Assembly (NCBI RefSeq): GCF_010500895.1
Contig: NZ_JAAAWO010000011.1
Span: 1 to 64,000 of the forward strand
From: Alteromonas genovensis
GTDB lineage: Bacteria; Pseudomonadota; Gammaproteobacteria; Enterobacterales; Alteromonadaceae
Reading direction: 5' to 3'
DNA: 64,000 nt
The notes under the pieces: generated by a model
Seen by the model: the letters and a program-made list of their open reading frames with translations, nothing else
Told to the model about the DNA's origin: nothing
Database searches by the model: none
Made by a program: the position numbers and the translations under genes
Part shown: one piece after another, positions 29,870-39,524 of the stretch
How positions within the stretch are numbered: position 1 is the stretch's first letter
How the letters are laid out: each line of letters opens with the position of its first letter

Positions 29870-31201
29870 CTATTTATTCTTTTCTTCTATCCACTGCGAC
29901 ATATACTTTGTCGCATTCAAACTCTGGTGCCATAGCAAGCTTTGCAAAAAGAGCGATTTTCGATGGTTTTTTAGCCCGTTGAACAGCAACTGTAGATGTT
30001 CAGGTAGCGTCATGTCATCAGCCTGCGCTCTGTAAGCCTTAAGCATCTCTTCGCACTGTTTGCTCGCTTTCTGCCACCTTGTTTCGTTTTGATACAGTGA
30101 TACTGCATGCTCAACAAAGTTATCGACAGCATGATTATCCATAATGGGTGAACAGATTGCGCCCGGCCAATGGGTAGATATCGCCGTTACTTCTTTTTCG
30201 TTGTTGGTGTGTGTATCTAGCAAATCGCCTTTTGAGCTTATACCTTCCGAGCTAATACCTCCCAAGCTTATACCTTCCAAGCTTATACCTTCCGAGCCTA
30301 GCCAAGTAGTCACGCTTGGTGTGTGTGTGCGCATGGCATCAAGCAGTTTTCCTTTGATGCCTGCGCCAAATCGAATGGGAGCGATGAGGACGCGAGCGCT
30401 TGAAATAACTTCCTCTGCATTATCTGCCCAGCCTTTTACAATAAACCCTTGTGCAACGTTGTGTAGTTGAGAGGCTTTCTTAGGTAGATAGGCGCCGTAA
30501 ATGTGTAATTGGGCGTCAGGAATTTTTTTGCGAATAGCTGGCCAAATATGCTGCTTTAACTGGAGCACAGCGTCCCAATTTGGCGCATGACGAAAATTAC
30601 CAATGTGCACAAAGTGTTGACGCTGTGAGTAGTCTAATGTGCTTGTGGGGGCGTCCTCAACAAAAAGGGGATGCAATCGAAGTTGAGCACGTGGCACGTT
30701 GTAGTGGTTTTCCAGTAACTGTTTTTCATATTGTGAAATAACTAGCGTTAGGTCGCTACGCAAAATAGAGGCAATTTCTCGTTGCGCTAGCTCAGTGTTG
30801 AGCTGAGCATTAGATGCATCACCTGAGCTTTTTACCGCATCGTGGCGCGCCTGTCGAAGGCTGTGTAAGTCTTCCGTATTCAACACTCTTAATGCATGTG
30901 GGCATGCGTCTTTTACTCGCCAGGAGAATTGCTCTTCCGTCATGTAGCGGTCAAAGATAACCACGTCTGGGCTTATTTCACGAATACGCTCATCGAAACT
31001 GCTGCAGTTAAGGGCAATCGCCTCGCTTGTAACATCAAATTTTGCCAGATCAGCCTTGTGAATACTGTCGGCAGCAGCGGTAAGAAAGGTTACTTTATTG
31101 CCAGCGTCGCAATGTTGTCTTATCAACGAAAGCATGTTTTGCCCCGCAGCAGACGAATTCGGCTCAGGCCATACATAACCAATCACCACTATGTTAAGCA
31201 T
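29870..31201 (-). CDS. Glycosyltransferase family 4 protein
   Basis: GT-B fold glycosyltransferase of about 443 residues from ATG 31201 (the frame extends 16 codons upstream without a ribosome site). The N half has MLNIVVIGYVWPEPNSSAAGQNM; the C half has FVHIGNFRHAPNWDAV, LHIYGAYLPKKA, FIVKGWADNAEEVI and the donor-site LIAPIRFGAGIKGKLLDAM. After TTWLGSEGI it carries a 15 bp repeat insert (SLEGISLGGISSEGI), so this copy has a variable loop near the donor site. Acceptor unknown; no polysaccharide genes are adjacent. Confidence 0.82.
   Translation of the reverse strand: MLNIVVIGYVWPEPNSSAAGQNMLSLIRQHCDAGNKVTFLTAAADSIHKADLAKFDVTSEAIALNCSSFDERIREISPDVVIFDRYMTEEQFSWRVKDACPHALRVLNTEDLHSLRQARHDAVKSSGDASNAQLNTELAQREIASILRSDLTLVISQYEKQLLENHYNVPRAQLRLHPLFVEDAPTSTLDYSQRQHFVHIGNFRHAPNWDAVLQLKQHIWPAIRKKIPDAQLHIYGAYLPKKASQLHNVAQGFIVKGWADNAEEVISSARVLIAPIRFGAGIKGKLLDAMRTHTPSVTTWLGSEGISLEGISLGGISSEGISSKGDLLDTHTNNEKEVTAISTHWPGAICSPIMDNHAVDNFVEHAVSLYQNETRWQKASKQCEEMLKAYRAQADDMTLPEHLQLLFNGLKNHRKSLFLQSLLWHQSLNATKYMSQWIEEKNK
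30234..30293. repeat. 15 bp x4 in-frame tandem repeat inside the glycosyltransferase
   Basis: Units GAGCTTATACCTTCC, GAGCTAATACCTCCC and two identical AAGCTTATACCTTCC copies are consecutive. They encode (G/S)(I/L)SxEG-like pentapeptides. Identical neighbouring units suggest recent duplication. Confidence 0.9.
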
Positions 31202-31511
31202 ATTAAAATTTCTTCTCACAACGAAAGTGCGCGGACTATACCAAAACAATCAAGAGATGTTGAGAATTACAGGGTTCAACAAGGCGAATAAGCTAGTCAC
31301 TGTTGCATCAAAGAGGGTGAACAAAAAGAGTAGGGGAAAAACGCTTCTTCGTATAAAAAAGTATTAATCAAAGAGGATCGGAAAGTATTTAAGCTCGTAC
31401 AGCGCTATAATGAGCGCAATACGCTTTGCTAAGTCTGTGAAAGGCATTAACTTATTTAGCAGAGCGCTTTATCTTTTAGTCTATTTTTGCAATTTTAAGT
31501 TTCTGATATAA
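31202..31511. other. Intergenic region before the HDOD gene
   Basis: About 310 bp between the glycosyltransferase start and the open remnant at 31512. AT-rich, with no hairpin-plus-T-run and no recognisable RNA gene. A CGCTATAATGAGCGC stretch near 31403 resembles a -10 in an inverted repeat, but no gene follows it at a normal distance. Confidence 0.4.
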
Positions 31512-31640
31512 AAAGAAATCATACTTTTTGATGATGCGGCATCTGTTGACCAGCAAGATAAATACGCCTATACCTACAGTATTGACGGAGAATCGGACCT
31601 CTCTAACAACACAAACGCCACATTGGTTGCATTGGAGTGA
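31512..31640 (+). pseudogene. Possible coding remnant before the HDOD gene
   Basis: An open frame of 42 codons without a start codon, bounded by TAA at 31509 and TGA at 31638, reads like protein (YAYTYSIDGESDLSNNTNA, then TLVALE). It is Asp/Asn/Thr-rich like secreted or surface proteins. I cannot assign a family; it may be the tail of a lost gene. Its final GGAGTGA supplies the upstream purines of the HDOD gene. Confidence 0.3.
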
Positions 31641-31648
31641 GTGCACAC

Positions 31649-32494
31649 ATGAACATAGATGAATTAGTTTCGAAAGCCGAAGACTTATTCGTATTGCCAG
31701 ATTCAGTATTACGCTTGAAAAGCTGTATGGATGATGAAGCGTCAAGCATAGATGACATCAGTGAAATTATCGCTTTCGACCCGTCCTTAGCCACACAGCT
31801 GTTGCGTGTAGCAAACTCTGCACTCTATCAATTCCCTAATAAGATAGACACGGTATCCAGAGCGGTCCAAGTGGTTGGTACACGCTCAACTTACGACCTC
31901 GCATTAGCCTATGGTGTGAGTCAGGCGTTTGGAAAAGTCGATGCCCAAATTATTGATTTAGATAAATTTTGGGAGCACAGCGTATCCTGCGGATTGCTAG
32001 CGAAATACTTTGCTGAAATTAAAGCAATCAAAGAGCCTGAGCGATTCTTTGTTGCAGGGTTACTGCACAATATCGGCGAGCTTGTTGTAGTGTCTACATT
32101 GCCAGAGGCTGCGAAACGCTGCCTGAATTACAGTGAACAAGTCACCCCCGCTGAACTTCAGTACGGCGTGTTAGGCTATACGTACAGCCAAGTGTCTGCG
32201 GGCCTTATAAAAAAATGGGGCATTCCAGATACTATTTCAGATCCAATAGCGAATATTCATAACGTACAAGGCGATCCGCAATCAGACTCAAACCGCATAC
32301 TTCAACTTTCTTACGTGCTGTCACTGGATAATGTCAATCCTGAAATTTACCCTAGCTATCATAATTTAAAACCAGAGCTGCACGAGCAACTGACATTAAA
32401 AAGAGACGACTTGGAGGATGCCTTAGATATCACCAATCTTCAGTGTATTTCAGTAATATCGTTGTTTAACCCCAACGCATTTATGCTTTATTGA
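31649..32494 (+). CDS. HDOD-domain signalling protein
   Basis: Protein of 281 residues, mostly one HDOD domain (a catalytically inactive relative of HD phosphohydrolases often linked to c-di-GMP or stress signalling). Helical motifs: ISEIIAFDPSLATQLLRVANSALY, VQVVGTRSTYDLALAYGVSQAF, HSVSCGLLAKYFA and FFVAGLLHNIGELVV. The HD position in the fold reads HN (LLHNIGE), consistent with loss of metal binding. I start at ATG 31649; the frame's GTG 31637 overlaps the ribosome site. Confidence 0.82.
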   Translation: MNIDELVSKAEDLFVLPDSVLRLKSCMDDEASSIDDISEIIAFDPSLATQLLRVANSALYQFPNKIDTVSRAVQVVGTRSTYDLALAYGVSQAFGKVDAQIIDLDKFWEHSVSCGLLAKYFAEIKAIKEPERFFVAGLLHNIGELVVVSTLPEAAKRCLNYSEQVTPAELQYGVLGYTYSQVSAGLIKKWGIPDTISDPIANIHNVQGDPQSDSNRILQLSYVLSLDNVNPEIYPSYHNLKPELHEQLTLKRDDLEDALDITNLQCISVISLFNPNAFMLY

Positions 32495-32586
32495 GTTTGT
32501 GAGAAACAACAATGGCCAGCATGGCACTGGCCACTAAAACCTTAGGTGCCAAATCTCAGGTGCTAAAAAAGCTTGGTGCCAAAAGA

Positions 32587-33402
32587 CTAGTCGAACACCG
32601 CCACAGTCTGTCTGCTTATTGCGATAACCTCGTTATCTTTGTCCCAAATGGTTGCCTCTGTATGGCCATATCCATCTGCAGCTTGTCGTGTATGTGCCTT
32701 ATACGCAAACCAATCGCTGGGTGATACTGGTTTATGCGGATGAATAAACTCTAAGTTCCAGCTTACGGTACTTGCTGGGGCAGGGAGCTTCATCATTTGC
32801 AGTAGCGTAGGAGGCCAAGCATCGATCATTGTAATGATATGAGCGTCAGTAATGTGCGATGGTGGCTGCTTAAAGCGCATAAACCCGTGATAAATGCTGG
32901 TTTTCTTGCGAGTAAACGGAATACCGCCATCTTCTATCGCTAGGTCGAAATAGCGTAAAAACTTCGGCGTTATTTTAGGGATTTGAGGAATAAACTTCGC
33001 TTTGTTAGGCGTAGACATCTGATGCGTTTCGGTATTTTCAACCCGTATGCCTGATTCTCGGCCAATGCCAAAACACGCTTGAGAAAACACACAGCTTTTA
33101 CCGTCTTGCATGGCGTGCGCTGTGTATTGAGACACGTTTTTTCCCATTCTCAACAAGGTAACTTCTATTGAAAAAGGCGTGTCGAGCATGAGAGGTCCAA
33201 CAAAGTTGGTGGTGAATGAGCGTAATACCCTATCATCGGTAATCTGCTGCTTTACCGCGGTGTACAACATGCCTGCCGAAATACCACCGAATGCGGTTCT
33301 ACCTTGTCCCCATGTTTTCGGAATAACAAGGTTTTCTACCTTCCAGGTATTTTCAGAAGTTTGGGTTAGGGAAGGGATATCTAACAGTTGATCTACTGTC
33401 AT
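32587..33402 (-). CDS. Acyl-CoA thioesterase family protein (double hotdog)
   Basis: 271-residue thioesterase-like protein with tandem hotdog domains, of the TesB-like/4HBT_3 type. The N-terminal hotdog has PKTWGQGRTAFGGISAGMLYTAV; the C-terminal half has IITMIDAWPPTLLQM and STVSWNLEFIHPHKP. Expected to hydrolyse acyl-CoA in the cytoplasm; chain preference cannot be read. Divergent from the MFS gene at 33572. Confidence 0.8.
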   Translation of the reverse strand: MTVDQLLDIPSLTQTSENTWKVENLVIPKTWGQGRTAFGGISAGMLYTAVKQQITDDRVLRSFTTNFVGPLMLDTPFSIEVTLLRMGKNVSQYTAHAMQDGKSCVFSQACFGIGRESGIRVENTETHQMSTPNKAKFIPQIPKITPKFLRYFDLAIEDGGIPFTRKKTSIYHGFMRFKQPPSHITDAHIITMIDAWPPTLLQMMKLPAPASTVSWNLEFIHPHKPVSPSDWFAYKAHTRQAADGYGHTEATIWDKDNEVIAISRQTVAVFD

Positions 33403-33571
33403 AACTGCCTATCTGGTCTGATGAGTCTTAGGCTAAATATCCTACCCTAAGCCGTATGGAACAAAAAGCCTCAGTTACAAATTTTCGTTATGTTTACAAA
33501 TAAGTAACAATTAGTTGCCAAATAATTTACCTCATGCCTAGACTGTCCTATCTTCATTTAAAAGGACTGTT

Positions 33572-34897
33572 ATGGCCCATACAAGCGTTGAAGGTTTACC
33601 CGCACAAGAAGCGGGTGTATCTCGAAGTTACCGCAACTACGTACTCTTTATTCTCACACTTGTCTATGCATTCAATTTTATTGACCGTCAGATAATAGGT
33701 ATTCTCTCTCCCTTCATAAAAGCCGATTTGGGTCTTGATGATGCGCAATTAGGATGGCTTAAAGGGATCTACTTTGCTTTGCTGTACACCGTGATGGGAA
33801 TTCCTATCGCGTGGCTTGCCGACCGATATAGCAGAGTCAATATCATTGCCATTTCACTCACTCTATGGAGCGGTTTTACAGCAGCTTCAGGGCTTGCCAG
33901 CAATTATGTTCAGTTGGCAATAGCGCGCATTGGGGTAGGTATTGGAGAAGCCGGCGGAAGCCCGCCTTCACACAGTATTATCTCCGACTTGTTTCCAAAG
34001 GAAAAACGAGCGGGCGCATTGTCTATTTACTCACTGGGGATACCGTTTGGCATAATGCTCGCGTTTTTTGCCTCGGCGTTTTTCTTACAGGGCGGCTCGG
34101 CCGATTGGCGAACGGTTATGTACAGCGTAGGCATACCAGGCGTTTTGCTTGCCTTGCTGCTTAAATTTACGGTTAAAGAGCCCACTCGCTCTGTTACCGC
34201 TCCCTCGCAAACAGAAAATGCTAATAAGCCAAGCGTTAAAAAGTCGTTGAAGCAGTTGCTCAAAATTCCTACGTGGTGGGGAATGGCTTTAGGCATTTCC
34301 TTTGGCTCTTTCGGTAACTACGCAATTTCGACCTGGATCATTGATTACTATGTGCGTGCCTTTGCTGGTTTAGACATTACCCAGCTGCTGGTAGTCTTCG
34401 GCATCATTAACGGTACTGCATATGCACTAGGCGTGTGGTTAGGTGGCTACATCGCTGATAGATGGGGCAAACACAATAAAAAAGCGTATGCACTGTTGCC
34501 AGCTATTATGCTTATTGTGGGTTTGCCAGCGTTTTATGCATCCCTTCAAGTTCAAGACTTGTGGTTATCGGTAGGATTGATGGCGCTTCTGTTGTTCACC
34601 AGCGGTTCCTATTTAGGCCCAAGCTTTGCAATGGCGCAAACACTAGCACCTATTAACGTGCGAGCAATGTCTACCGCCTTGTTCTTCTTTGTGCTTAACA
34701 TTATTGCCCTTGGTGGCGGACCAACGCTAACCGGTATCATCAGTCAATCCCTCGTACCATCACTAGGTGAAACAGAAGCATTAAGGCAAGCACTGCTTTA
34801 TCTCGTTGTACCGTACGCATTGTCAATTGCCGTATTCTTGTGGACAAGCACAAAGATTGTGAAAGACTGGGAAATGGCAGAATCGAGAGGGTTATAG
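33572..34897 (+). CDS. Major facilitator superfamily transporter, spinster-like
   Basis: Twelve-helix inner-membrane transporter of 441 residues. Motif A between helices 2 and 3 reads GIPIAWLADRYSRV, and the signature GVGIGEAGGSPPSHSIISDLFP is characteristic of the spinster-like MFS group. AAAGGACTGTT precedes the ATG. Substrate unknown; spinster-like bacterial members are often carboxylate or lipid-like carriers. Followed by a strong terminator. Confidence 0.87.
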   Translation: MAHTSVEGLPAQEAGVSRSYRNYVLFILTLVYAFNFIDRQIIGILSPFIKADLGLDDAQLGWLKGIYFALLYTVMGIPIAWLADRYSRVNIIAISLTLWSGFTAASGLASNYVQLAIARIGVGIGEAGGSPPSHSIISDLFPKEKRAGALSIYSLGIPFGIMLAFFASAFFLQGGSADWRTVMYSVGIPGVLLALLLKFTVKEPTRSVTAPSQTENANKPSVKKSLKQLLKIPTWWGMALGISFGSFGNYAISTWIIDYYVRAFAGLDITQLLVVFGIINGTAYALGVWLGGYIADRWGKHNKKAYALLPAIMLIVGLPAFYASLQVQDLWLSVGLMALLLFTSGSYLGPSFAMAQTLAPINVRAMSTALFFFVLNIIALGGGPTLTGIISQSLVPSLGETEALRQALLYLVVPYALSIAVFLWTSTKIVKDWEMAESRGL

Positions 34898-34932
34898 TAC
34901 TATCTCGCCAACGATCGCAATACTGTATGATT

Positions 34933-34956
34933 AAGGGGCTATTAGCCCCTTTTATT
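34933..34956 (+). terminator. Terminator after the MFS gene
   Basis: AAGGGGCT, ATT loop, AGCCCCTT and T-run: a short GC-rich stem 35 bp after the MFS stop. Confidence 0.85.
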
Positions 34957-34990
34957 TTGAAGTCTTTTTATCAGGTTCAGGAGTGACACG

Positions 34991-35797
34991 GTGTCATCAG
35001 CAGAGTTAAGTTTTCACTTCGCCCATGCCAATGGCTTTCCAGCGGGAAGCTACAATACCTTATTTTCAGAATTGCCAAATAATTTTAATCGTTTACATGT
35101 TGAGCGCTTTGGTCACGATCCAAAGCTTCCCGTAAATGGTAACTGGCGCAATCAAGTACAAGAACTTATTCGCCACATAAGGGCTGAAAATAAGGACGAG
35201 CGTGGAGTATTCGCGGTTGGTCACTCTTTTGGTGCGGTAATATCGTACATGGCCGCATGTGAGGCGCCGGAATTATTTAGAGGCCTAATATTATTAGACC
35301 CTCCCCTTGTGGTAGGGCCAATGAGCCACTTTTTTAGGTTGGCCAAGTACACGCCATTAATCAACAAATTAACCCCGGCAAAGTTAGCTCAAACAAGAAA
35401 CACACAGTGGCCCGCTAATACCGATATGGTGGCTTACTTTCATAGCAAAGCCTTATTTAGAGATATGGATAAACGCTGTGTAAGAGATTACGTTAATGCT
35501 GTAACAGCAAATAAGCCGGACAGTATTTCATTAACGTTTAAAGCCGATGTGGAAGCGGCGCTGTTTCGAAACGTGCCCCATAACCTTGGAAAGTACAAAG
35601 GAAAGCTTAAGTGTCCAGCAGTGTTAGTTACCGGTACAAAAAGCAAGGTATGCAGACCAGAAATGTATTCTCGATTACTTCAGCATAACGCAATAACGCA
35701 CACCGAGCTTGAAGGGGGGCATATGTTTCCGCTAGAGCATCCAGAGGCGGTAGCTGAATTTATTGCTACCACCTTACAACAATGGAATGCTTCGTAA
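34991..35797 (+). CDS. Alpha/beta hydrolase
   Basis: 268-residue serine hydrolase. The nucleophile elbow is GHSFGA (near residue 79), the strand after it is LILLDPPL, and the late Asp/His region is VTGTKSKVCRPEM and EGGHMFPLEHPE. HFAHANGFPAGSYNTLF at the N-terminus is the usual oxyanion-side block of this subfamily. Start GTG 34991 has AGGAG seven bases upstream. Substrate unknown. It is convergent with glgC. Confidence 0.82.
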   Translation: MSSAELSFHFAHANGFPAGSYNTLFSELPNNFNRLHVERFGHDPKLPVNGNWRNQVQELIRHIRAENKDERGVFAVGHSFGAVISYMAACEAPELFRGLILLDPPLVVGPMSHFFRLAKYTPLINKLTPAKLAQTRNTQWPANTDMVAYFHSKALFRDMDKRCVRDYVNAVTANKPDSISLTFKADVEAALFRNVPHNLGKYKGKLKCPAVLVTGTKSKVCRPEMYSRLLQHNAITHTELEGGHMFPLEHPEAVAEFIATTLQQWNAS

Positions 35798-35814
35798 ACG
35801 AGGGTATAGTAAAA

Positions 35815-35839
35815 TTGCTAGGCGCTTAGTAAGCGCCTA
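35815..35839 (-). terminator. Hairpin over the glgC stop codon
   Basis: TAGGCGCTT and AAGCGCCTA form a perfect 9 bp stem with a 3-base loop, covering the last glgC codons and the TAA. On the minus strand a TTTTA tract follows six bases on. Probably the glgC terminator, overlapping the coding end. Confidence 0.5.
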
Positions 35840-37091
35840 CGTGTTGACCTAACATTTCTCGAGTAACAAGGACTACGCCTTTTTCTGATACTCGGAATCC
35901 TCTGGCACGGTCTTCGTCGTGGTCATAGCCAATGACAGTGCCTTCAGGGATAACGCAGCCTCTGTCTATGATTACCTTTCTTAATTTGCACCCGCGCATA
36001 ATTTCAACGCCAGGCAGTATGACTGCATCTTCAATTAGTCCGTAGGAGTGCACGCGAACATTTGAAAAGCAGATTGAGTTTCGCAGGGTGGAACCAGAGA
36101 TAATACAGCCGCCAGACACCACTGAGTTGATGGCTTCGCCTCGTCTATCTTCGTCTTCCCACACAAACTTAGCAGGTGGCAATTGTTCTTGATAAGTCCA
36201 GATAGGCCATTTTTTATCATAAAGGTTCAACTGCGGAACAGGCGATACCATTTCCATGTTAGCGTCCCAGAATGAGTCAAGCGTACCCACATCTCGCCAA
36301 TACGCTTTCTCACCGTTATCGGCTTCAAAGGGAAACGCATGAACCAAGTGCTCTTCAATGATGGAAGGAATGATATCTTTACCAAAGTCTCGCTGTGAGC
36401 CTCTGTTCTTAGAATCTACACGCAGCTGTTCAAATAAAAACTCAGTATCAAAAACATAATTGCCCATTGATGCCAGGCAGCGAGTATCGTCATGAGGAAG
36501 CGGAGTAGGGTGTTCCGGTTTTTCTTCAAAGCCGTTTATACGGTATGACTCATCTACCGACATAACACCGAACGAGCCAGCAGCCTCCTCAATAGGTACA
36601 GACATGCACGACACGGTCATTTTAGCGCCAGACTCAACGTGTTTAGCCAGCATATCGCCGTAGTCCATGCGATAAATATGGTCACCAGATAAAATCATTA
36701 CATATTTAGGAAGTTCATCCCTTATGATGTCAATATTTTGAAACACCGCGTCTGCAGTACCTTCATACCAATTATCTGAAAAGCGCTGAGAAGCTGGAAG
36801 AATTTCTACAGATTCACCTAACTCTCTTTTGAAATGACCCCAACCGCGAACAAGATGGCGAATAAGAGAGTGTGATTTGTATTGCGTTACAACGCCAACG
36901 CGCTTTATTCCTGAGTTAATACAATTTGATAGAGGAAAATCAATAATTCTGAATTTACCACCAAAATACAGTGCAGGTTTTGCTCTCCATTCTGTGAGCT
37001 CGTGTAACCTAGAGCCTTTACCACCAGCTAGAATCAACGCATAAGTATCACGAGTAAGGTTGCTTATGTAACGAGAACTCCGATCAGTCAT
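35826..37091 (-). CDS. glgC: Glucose-1-phosphate adenylyltransferase
   Basis: First committed step of bacterial glycogen synthesis, making ADP-glucose from ATP and Glc-1-P. 421 residues, the usual length. N-terminal nucleotidyltransferase domain with [44 protein letters not shown], the catalytic [12 protein letters not shown] and GFEEKPEHP; a left-handed beta-helix with regulatory contacts forms the C-terminus (about 295-421). Other glg genes (glgA, glgB, glgP) are not in the window. AGGAG lies 11 bases upstream of the ATG. Confidence 0.96.
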   Translation of the reverse strand: MTDRSSRYISNLTRDTYALILAGGKGSRLHELTEWRAKPALYFGGKFRIIDFPLSNCINSGIKRVGVVTQYKSHSLIRHLVRGWGHFKRELGESVEILPASQRFSDNWYEGTADAVFQNIDIIRDELPKYVMILSGDHIYRMDYGDMLAKHVESGAKMTVSCMSVPIEEAAGSFGVMSVDESYRINGFEEKPEHPTPLPHDDTRCLASMGNYVFDTEFLFEQLRVDSKNRGSQRDFGKDIIPSIIEEHLVHAFPFEADNGEKAYWRDVGTLDSFWDANMEMVSPVPQLNLYDKKWPIWTYQEQLPPAKFVWEDEDRRGEAINSVVSGGCIISGSTLRNSICFSNVRVHSYGLIEDAVILPGVEIMRGCKLRKVIIDRGCVIPEGTVIGYDHDEDRARGFRVSEKGVVLVTREMLGQHVGAY

Positions 37092-37521
37092 TTCTTAACA
37101 ACTCCTGTTTATAAATGGTGCCGACTTAACACGATGATAAATCTCTTTGACTAGGTAAAATCGCTATTAACACGGCTGAATGCGCTCTTTGATTATTAAA
37201 TCCCTTGTCTCCACGCCTCGATAGATACGTGGACTTTCTTTGTCTCATATTACAGAACACCTGTAAAAATAATAGGTTGATTTCATCACTTTACATCACT
37301 TTTTCATTAACATTTATAACAATGATAGCGCTTTCTTTTGTTTCGTTAAGCATATAAGAAAAATGTGTTCGCCAAAAAGAGCATATTCAGAAAATAATAC
37401 GTTAAGCACCCGCTGCCCGTGCCGCCCTAATCAAACGCGCCCGATTTAGGATCCACAGTGTGAATAGATGATTGGTTTACTAACAGAGACAAATTACTTT
37501 TTCATTAAAAAGGGTTTTTAG
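37092..37521. other. glgC / SRPBCC divergent intergenic region
   Basis: About 430 bp between divergent genes. It should hold the glgC promoter, but I see no clear -35/-10 pair for it. No small gene or RNA is supported. The SRPBCC promoter is listed separately. Confidence 0.45.
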
Positions 37522-37560
37522 ACAAATGCACAATGACATTTGTTAATTAAATGTTATATT
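37522..37560 (+). promoter_or_regulatory. Candidate promoter with palindromic operator before the SRPBCC gene
   Basis: ATGACA (37533-37538) and TATATT (37555-37560) are spaced by 16 bp, a good sigma-70 pair. The inverted repeat ACAAATG (37522-37528) / CATTTGT (37537-37543) overlaps the -35 element, as an operator would. Confidence 0.5.
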
Positions 37561-37590
37561 TTGTTGTCGGTAATTAAAGAGGAGTAAAAC

Positions 37591-38124
37591 ATGGGTGTGT
37601 TAAAAAAGTTATTGTTTACTGTGAGCGGGCTAATTGTCCTTGTGATTGTCAGCAGTTTCTTTATGCCTCAACAATATACCGTGGAACGCAGTATCATCAT
37701 TGATGCTGAAACGTCAGATGTATACCCATACGTAGTAAATTTAAAGCAATGGGAAAAATGGGGAGTGTGGTTCAAACGAGACCCCAATATGGAACTTTCC
37801 TATGCAGGACCGGATCGTGCTATCGGCATGCGACTTGAGTGGAAAAGCGATACCGAAGGCGATGGTGAAATGGAAATTGTTCAACTAGAGCACAATAGCA
37901 AGGTGGGTTACACGCTCTATTTCCCAGAAATGGATATGGGGTCGAGCGGTGTTGTAGAAATTGAAGCCACAGACAGTGGTAGCCGCGTGACTTGGCGCGA
38001 TGAGGGCACGGTGGATAACAATCCGATTAATAAGCTGTTTGTTTTATTTATAGACGACATAATAGGCCCAGATTTCGCAATGGGTTTAGAGAATTTAAAA
38101 ACCGTGGTGGAAAATAACGCCTAA
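37591..38124 (+). CDS. SRPBCC superfamily protein with N-terminal membrane anchor
   Basis: 177 residues: an N-terminal hydrophobic helix (LLFTVSGLIVLVIVSSFFM) then an SRPBCC/START-like domain (YTVERSIIIDAETSDVYPYVVNLKQWEKWGVW). GAGGAG lies seven bases before the ATG. Family members bind hydrophobic ligands; ligand unknown. The strong ribosome site and adjacent operator suggest a regulated, well translated gene. Confidence 0.75.
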   Translation: MGVLKKLLFTVSGLIVLVIVSSFFMPQQYTVERSIIIDAETSDVYPYVVNLKQWEKWGVWFKRDPNMELSYAGPDRAIGMRLEWKSDTEGDGEMEIVQLEHNSKVGYTLYFPEMDMGSSGVVEIEATDSGSRVTWRDEGTVDNNPINKLFVLFIDDIIGPDFAMGLENLKTVVENNA

Positions 38125-38286
38125 TGCATTTCTCCACAAAGCGCTTACCGAAAAGCTAGTAACGTAAGCGTTTATCTTGTTCGTTTAACATGATTTTTTA
38201 TATAGTCTTTTACATAGCCTTTTAACATGATCCTTAAACATAAGACCTCGTAAAACTGTGCATATAATAAAAAACGAATCTACATC

Positions 38287-39447
38287 ATGACCAACAAGAA
38301 GCACCTTTTAGTAACTGGGTTATCGTTTAATAAATTAGCAGACTTACTTATTTCTGCGAAAACCACGCTTCCCGCTTTACTCATTATTCTTGGCGCGCCG
38401 GCTTGGATGGTCGGGTGGTTGGTGCCAATCCGTGAATCTGGTGCACTCCTACCTCAAGTGCTCATTAGCATGTATCTACGTAATAATGCTGCTCGGTATA
38501 AAGTGTGGCGTGTGGGTATTTGTATTCAAATTTCCTCAGTAGTGGGCATATTGTGCTCTGCAGTCTTACTTGATGGCTTTAATGCGGGACTGTGCATTCT
38601 AGGCTTTCTCATACTGCTGAGCTTAGGTCGTTCTGCATGTTCGTTAACCGTTAAAGACATTGAAGCAGATGTGGTACCCAAGGGAGAGCGGGGTAATCTT
38701 GTTGGATTGGCGTCTACTATTTCAGGCGTAATGACGCTGCTGGTTGCGGTTCCTCTACTCATCTTTGATGACACGTTTAAAGATAACGCTTTGCTGGGCG
38801 TACTGGTGTGCGCTGCGGTATCGTTCACTATTACGCTTTTATGCATGTTCAATTTGAAAACAAAGGTAGAAGACAACGGTGATGATAAAGGCAAAATGTT
38901 TTCTATCCGTTTCGATAAAACGGTTTATCAGTTTGTCTTTGTGCGAGGTCTCTTTGTTCATTCTGCGCTGGTAGCCCCATACTTCATGCTGGAAAATGGT
39001 GATAATGCGCAGAAATTATTACCTATTTATATTGCCGCGCAAGCATTAGCATCCATGTGCTCTTCGTTACTTTGGGGAAAAGTTGCAGATTACAGCGCAA
39101 AGCTAACGCTGCAAATAGCAGGTGTGCTTACCATAGCTGCTTGCGTAGGCTTACTAATCATAGAGTCTGACACACTTATCATTTCTGCTGTTTTGTTTTT
39201 CATTTTGTCTATTGCTCACTCTGGGGTAAGAACGGGACGAAAGACATACAGCCTTGATGTCAAAGAAGGGCAGGAGCGCACAGAACTGGTGGGGTTTTCA
39301 AATACGGCAATCGGCATAATCCTACTCACCTTCGGGGCGGTGTATGCCGCTATAGGCCCATTTTTGTCGTTCTCGGTGGTGTATATTATGACCGCCATGA
39401 TGGTTGTGGCCACGATATCCACAGCGATACTGCCGAACGAAAAATAA
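38287..39447 (+). CDS. Major facilitator superfamily transporter
   Basis: Inner-membrane permease of 386 residues with about twelve hydrophobic segments (LLVAVPLLIFDD, ALLGVLVCAAVSFTITLLCMF, LILFTFGAVYAA-like regions). I recognise the MFS architecture but not the subfamily. The 160 bp upstream carries an 11 bp direct repeat TTTAACATGAT at 38184 and 38221. Ribosome site weak. Terminator follows at 39455-39485. Confidence 0.7.
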   Translation: MTNKKHLLVTGLSFNKLADLLISAKTTLPALLIILGAPAWMVGWLVPIRESGALLPQVLISMYLRNNAARYKVWRVGICIQISSVVGILCSAVLLDGFNAGLCILGFLILLSLGRSACSLTVKDIEADVVPKGERGNLVGLASTISGVMTLLVAVPLLIFDDTFKDNALLGVLVCAAVSFTITLLCMFNLKTKVEDNGDDKGKMFSIRFDKTVYQFVFVRGLFVHSALVAPYFMLENGDNAQKLLPIYIAAQALASMCSSLLWGKVADYSAKLTLQIAGVLTIAACVGLLIIESDTLIISAVLFFILSIAHSGVRTGRKTYSLDVKEGQERTELVGFSNTAIGIILLTFGAVYAAIGPFLSFSVVYIMTAMMVVATISTAILPNEK

Positions 39448-39454
39448 AAGCGGT

Positions 39455-39485
39455 AAAAGGCTATTTTATTAAGCCAGGCCTTTTT
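39455..39485 (+). terminator. Terminator after the MFS gene
   Basis: AAAAGGC and GCCTTTTT pair around a 16-base loop, with the T-run continuing. Placed seven bases after the MFS stop. Confidence 0.6.
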
Positions 39486-39492
39486 CGACAAC

Positions 39493-39524
39493 AAAAAAAA
39501 AGGGTGCCGATAAATTAGCACCCT
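39493..39524 (-). terminator. Terminator of the leucine-degradation operon
   Basis: On the minus strand AGGGTGC, a 10-base loop, GCACCCT and a run of nine T follow the mvaB stop by about 120 bp. Strong rho-independent signal. Confidence 0.85.
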
